Source: Stanieria sp. NIES-3757
GTDB lineage: Bacteria; Cyanobacteriota; Cyanobacteriia; Cyanobacteriales; Xenococcaceae
Direction of reading: 5' to 3'
Length of the DNA stretch: 64,000 nt
Assembly (NCBI GenBank): GCA_002355455.1
Contig: AP017375.1
Coordinates: 3,100,001-3,164,000 of the forward strand
A program made the position numbers and the translations under genes. Positions within the stretch are counted from its first letter, which is position 1; the number at the start of each line of letters is the position of its first letter. The notes under the pieces are model-generated. The model searched no databases and was not told the origin of the DNA. It saw nothing but the letters and a program-made list of their open reading frames with translations. Shown piece by piece: positions 61,372-64,000 of this stretch.

Positions 61372-63108
61372 ATGGAAAAACTATTTATTTTAAGACAATT
61401 TTTGTCTTGGGCTCTTCAAATTGTCTCAAGAACTAAAAAGCTTTGTATTGAGTTGCTCGGTGTCACCAAAATTATGGTGCTGACAGCCATCTTGATACTG
61501 TTTAACTTTCTAGGTACTTGGGGAAGTACCGTGGCTCTGGCAGCAGACTATTCTTCTAGCAATTTTAAACCCACATCGCGGGAAATTGCTCAAGTAAATA
61601 CTACTCAAAGCTCCAATAAACCCAATATCGTGATTATTTGGGGTGACGATATCGGACAAAGCGACATTAGTGCCTTTACCAAAGGTTTGATGGGCTTCCG
61701 TACTCCCAATATAGACCGCCTGGCAAAAGAAGGAATAACCTTCACCGACTACTACGGCGAGCAAAGCTGTACGGCAGGGCGAGCAGCTTTTATTACTGGA
61801 CAGAGCGTTTTCCGCACGGGTTTGAGTAAAGTAGGTCTTCCCGGTGCCGATTTGGGTCTGCGAGCGGAAGATCCCACTATTGCCGAAATGCTCAAAGCTC
61901 AGGGTTATGCTACTGCCCAATTTGGGAAAAATCATTTGGGCGACAAGGATGAATTCCTGCCTACCGCTCATGGGTTTGATGAATTTTATGGCAACCTCTA
62001 TCACCTAAACGCCGAAGAGGAGCCAGAACTGCCTGACTATCCCAAACCAGAGGATTTTCCCAACTTTAAGAAAAATTACGGTCCTCGTGGCGTACTCCAC
62101 AGTTTTGCCAAATCTGGTGGAGGACAGGAAATAGAAGATACGGGTCCTCTAACTCGCAAGCGGATGGAAACAATTGACGATGATGTTGCCAATCGCTCTG
62201 TTGAATATGTCAAGAAAAAAGCCCAGGCGGGAGAGCCGTTCTTTATGTGGACTAATTTTACCCATATGCACTTCCGCACCCATACTAAGCCCGAAAGTTT
62301 GGGTCAAGCAGGACGCTGGCAGTCCCCCTACCACGATACGATGATCGACCACGACAAAAACGTCGGTCAGATCTTAGATGCGATCGATGAGGCAGGAATT
62401 GCCGACAACACGATAGTCATGTATAGCACTGATAACGGCCCTCACATGAACTCTTGGCCCGATGCAGCAATGACTCCCTTCCGTAGTGAGAAAGATACGG
62501 GCTGGGAAGGTGCTTTCCGCGTTCCCGCTTTTGTGCGCTGGCCCGGTCATATCGAACCAGGTTCGGTATCCAACGAGATTATCTCTCACCTAGATTGGAT
62601 GCCCACTCTGTTGGCAGCAGCAGGGGAACCCGAGATTAAAGATAAACTATTAAACAATTACCGAGCAGGCAGCAAGAGATTTAAGGTACATCTTGACGGC
62701 TACAATATTTTGCCCTATCTCACGGGACAGGAAGAACATAGCCCTAGAGAGTCCGTCTTTTATTTTTCTGATGACGGCGACCTGCTAGCAATGCGCTATG
62801 ACAACTGGAAAGTACACTTCGCCCAACAGCGATCGCCTGGTACTTTAGCTCTCTGGGGCGAGCCATTCGTGGCAACCAGAATCCCCTGGCTCTACAATCT
62901 CCGCACCGACCCCTATGAGAAAGCTACTATTACTTCTAATACTTACTGGGATTGGTATCTCGACCATATTTTCTTACTGACACCTGCTCAAAAGTATGTA
63001 GGCGATTTTCTGGCAACTTTTAAAGAGTATCCTCCACGCCAGAAGGCAGCTAGCTTCACCATCGACCAGGTACTTGAGAAACTACAAAATCCCAGTGGCT
63101 ACCAGTAA
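61372..63108 (+). CDS. Exported sulfatase (formylglycine type)
   Basis: Using the ATG at 61372 the protein is 578 aa; an ATG at 61474 would give a shorter signal peptide (VLTAILILFNFLGTWGSTVALAA). Metal-binding Asp pair is in IIWGDDIGQ (92-93). The formylglycine motif is C-T-A-G-R at 133-137, with Ala in the position where Pro is most common; Cys-type maturation is expected. Other arylsulfatase landmarks include LGKNH-like FGKNHLGDKDEFLP and MYSTDNGPHMNSWPD. It acts outside the cytoplasm and may release sulfate from sulfated organics. It is followed by the gene for a likely activating enzyme. Confidence 0.88.
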   Translation: MEKLFILRQFLSWALQIVSRTKKLCIELLGVTKIMVLTAILILFNFLGTWGSTVALAADYSSSNFKPTSREIAQVNTTQSSNKPNIVIIWGDDIGQSDISAFTKGLMGFRTPNIDRLAKEGITFTDYYGEQSCTAGRAAFITGQSVFRTGLSKVGLPGADLGLRAEDPTIAEMLKAQGYATAQFGKNHLGDKDEFLPTAHGFDEFYGNLYHLNAEEEPELPDYPKPEDFPNFKKNYGPRGVLHSFAKSGGGQEIEDTGPLTRKRMETIDDDVANRSVEYVKKKAQAGEPFFMWTNFTHMHFRTHTKPESLGQAGRWQSPYHDTMIDHDKNVGQILDAIDEAGIADNTIVMYSTDNGPHMNSWPDAAMTPFRSEKDTGWEGAFRVPAFVRWPGHIEPGSVSNEIISHLDWMPTLLAAAGEPEIKDKLLNNYRAGSKRFKVHLDGYNILPYLTGQEEHSPRESVFYFSDDGDLLAMRYDNWKVHFAQQRSPGTLALWGEPFVATRIPWLYNLRTDPYEKATITSNTYWDWYLDHIFLLTPAQKYVGDFLATFKEYPPRQKAASFTIDQVLEKLQNPSGYQ

Positions 63109-63192
63109 AGATTTGGTTATTGGTTACTGGTCATTTTTCATTGGTCATGGGTTTCGTTTTTCAACAAAAAAAGCTGAGAACTAATGATTTTT

Positions 63193-63229
63193 AAGCAGGA
63201 AGATAGGAAGCCTCTTTCCTGCTTTTTTT
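63193..63229 (+). terminator. Rho-independent terminator after the sulfatase
   Basis: AAGCAGGAA pairs with TTCCTGCTT (with a bulge) and seven T follow. It would end the sulfatase transcript before the FGE gene. Confidence 0.75.
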
Positions 63230-63327
63230 ATTACTCGCGATCGTTTTATTTTTTCTTCTCAATTTTTAATCCCGTATTGAAATAAATTGGTTTTATCGAT
63301 ATTACAAGCTGAATTATAAAAAGTGAA

Positions 63328-64000
63328 ATGTTAAACAAGAACTTATTTTCAAGCCGATTAATTGGCTTCAGTATCGCTATGGCGATCGCCATAGTTGGTT
63401 TATTGAGTTTTCCTTTACCAGTTAAAGCTAGCAATGCTTCTTCTTGCCCAGACGGTATGGTATTTATCTCAGGAGGTTCTTTTACCATGGGAGAAGACAA
63501 CTCTGGGTTTGTGGAAGAACAAGCTGTTGAGGACATTTCAATAAGTCCGTTTTGCATTGACAAACACGAAGTAACCAACGCCGAGTTTGCGAAGTTTGTC
63601 GAAGAAACAGGATACGTAACCATAGCCGAACGTCCCCTATCTAAAGAACAGTTTCCCGACTTGCCTGACGAACAAAGGGCAGCGGGTTCTTTGGTCTTTC
63701 AGCCTCCTGCCGAAGATAGCAAACAAATAGCCTATCTAAGCTGGTGGCACTGGACTCCCGGAGCCAACTGGCGACATCCTTATGGCTCAGATAGCGACAT
63801 CAAAGGCCAAGAAAATCATCCCGTAGTTCACATCGCTTATGAAGATGCTTTAGCTTACGCCAATTGGGCGGGTAAAACGCTGCCTACTGAAGCCCAATGG
63901 GAATTCGCAGCGCGGGGAGGATTGCAGAATAAGAAATTTACCTGGGGGGATGAATACTCTGCCAAGAAAGCCAATACCTGGCAGGGAATCTTTCCCTTTT
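63328..64000 (+). CDS. Formylglycine-generating enzyme (SUMF1/EgtB-like), 3' end outside window
   Basis: A long frame runs from the ATG at 63328 past the window end (224 aa seen). It has a signal peptide (about residues 8-32) and a SUMF1-type sulfatase-modifying domain: GMVFISGGSFTMGEDN, FCIDKHEVTNAEFAKFV, SWWHWTPGANWRHP, HPVVHIAYEDALAYANWAGKTLPTEAQWEFAARGG. Formylglycine-generating enzymes oxidise the Cys of the C-x-P/A-x-R motif of sulfatases; the neighbouring gene carries such a motif. Its position suggests the two form a functional pair, though a terminator lies between them. Its C-terminal catalytic Cys pair lies outside the window. Confidence 0.88.
   Translation, partial: MLNKNLFSSRLIGFSIAMAIAIVGLLSFPLPVKASNASSCPDGMVFISGGSFTMGEDNSGFVEEQAVEDISISPFCIDKHEVTNAEFAKFVEETGYVTIAERPLSKEQFPDLPDEQRAAGSLVFQPPAEDSKQIAYLSWWHWTPGANWRHPYGSDSDIKGQENHPVVHIAYEDALAYANWAGKTLPTEAQWEFAARGGLQNKKFTWGDEYSAKKANTWQGIFPF

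Noticed and set aside
63246-63623. 125-aa minus-strand frame opposite the FGE gene
   Set aside because: The plus-strand frame shows clear SUMF1 motifs and a signal peptide, so the minus frame is a shadow.

Overview
The window comes from a cyanobacterium. The octamer GCGATCGC (HIP1) recurs throughout, the background is AT-rich, and several genes are of cyanobacterial type: a short RRM RNA-binding protein, a PxcA/CemA-family protein, remnants of the Ycf46/Ycf35 (AAA ATPase/DUF1257/DUF2997) cluster, and a DUF1400 hydrolase. The species cannot be fixed from the sequence; a Pleurocapsales-like or Nostoc-like genome would fit.

Positions 1-13.9 kb are ordinary chromosome: a 5'-truncated two-repeat OST-HTH-like protein, a membrane-anchored response regulator, Ap4A phosphorylase, MgtE, an RRM protein, a PAS-PAS-GGDEF-EAL protein, KDPG-type aldolase, an M48 metalloprotease, a decayed PQQ sugar dehydrogenase, a SIMPL protein, a rhomboid protease, HisF, and tRNA-Ala(GGC) at 13824-13896.

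Positions 13929-45251 are the centrepiece: a complete-looking, about 31.3-kb CRISPR-associated Tn7-like transposon of type I-B (MYXAN/Cmx subtype), inserted 32 bp downstream of tRNA-Ala. Its ends carry a near-perfect terminal inverted repeat starting TGTCACTGG and arrays of TnsB-like sites. The left side encodes TnsD, TnsC and a TnsA-TnsB fusion. The right side encodes Cas5, Cas7, Cas8, Cas6, a short CRISPR array and a second, shorter TniQ. No Cas3, Cas1 or Cas2 is present. A ribbon-helix-helix/GIY-YIG-like protein diverges from tnsAB over a perfect 14-bp palindrome and is a candidate regulator.

The cargo (about 21.4-39 kb) is a one-direction operon with the look of a DISARM-like anti-phage system: an SNF2 helicase, a 1582-aa adenine methyltransferase, a four-helix-bundle protein, a 2113-aa DEAD helicase with DUF1998 and nuclease-like domains, and a UvrD-like helicase with a RelE-like N-terminus. 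Three junctions carry the same AGTAATA-type repeat. An IS5-family element has replaced the last residues of the SNF2 helicase and was itself hit by a 42-bp palindromic element. Related palindromes sit in frame inside other cargo genes.

Positions 45.3-61.2 kb: an MCE/Mla-like lipid transport pair with a WD40 lipoprotein, then a TetR regulator with two palindromic operators facing a more GC-rich operon (RND adaptor, RND pump, PxcA-like protein, small TerB-like protein) followed by an MscS channel and a DUF1400 alpha/beta hydrolase. At 60847-61028 an isolated transposon end with TGTACA terminus and four direct repeats resembles those of type V-K CAST or Tn5053-like elements.

Positions 61.4-64 kb: a secreted sulfatase followed by its likely activating formylglycine-generating enzyme, which runs off the window end.
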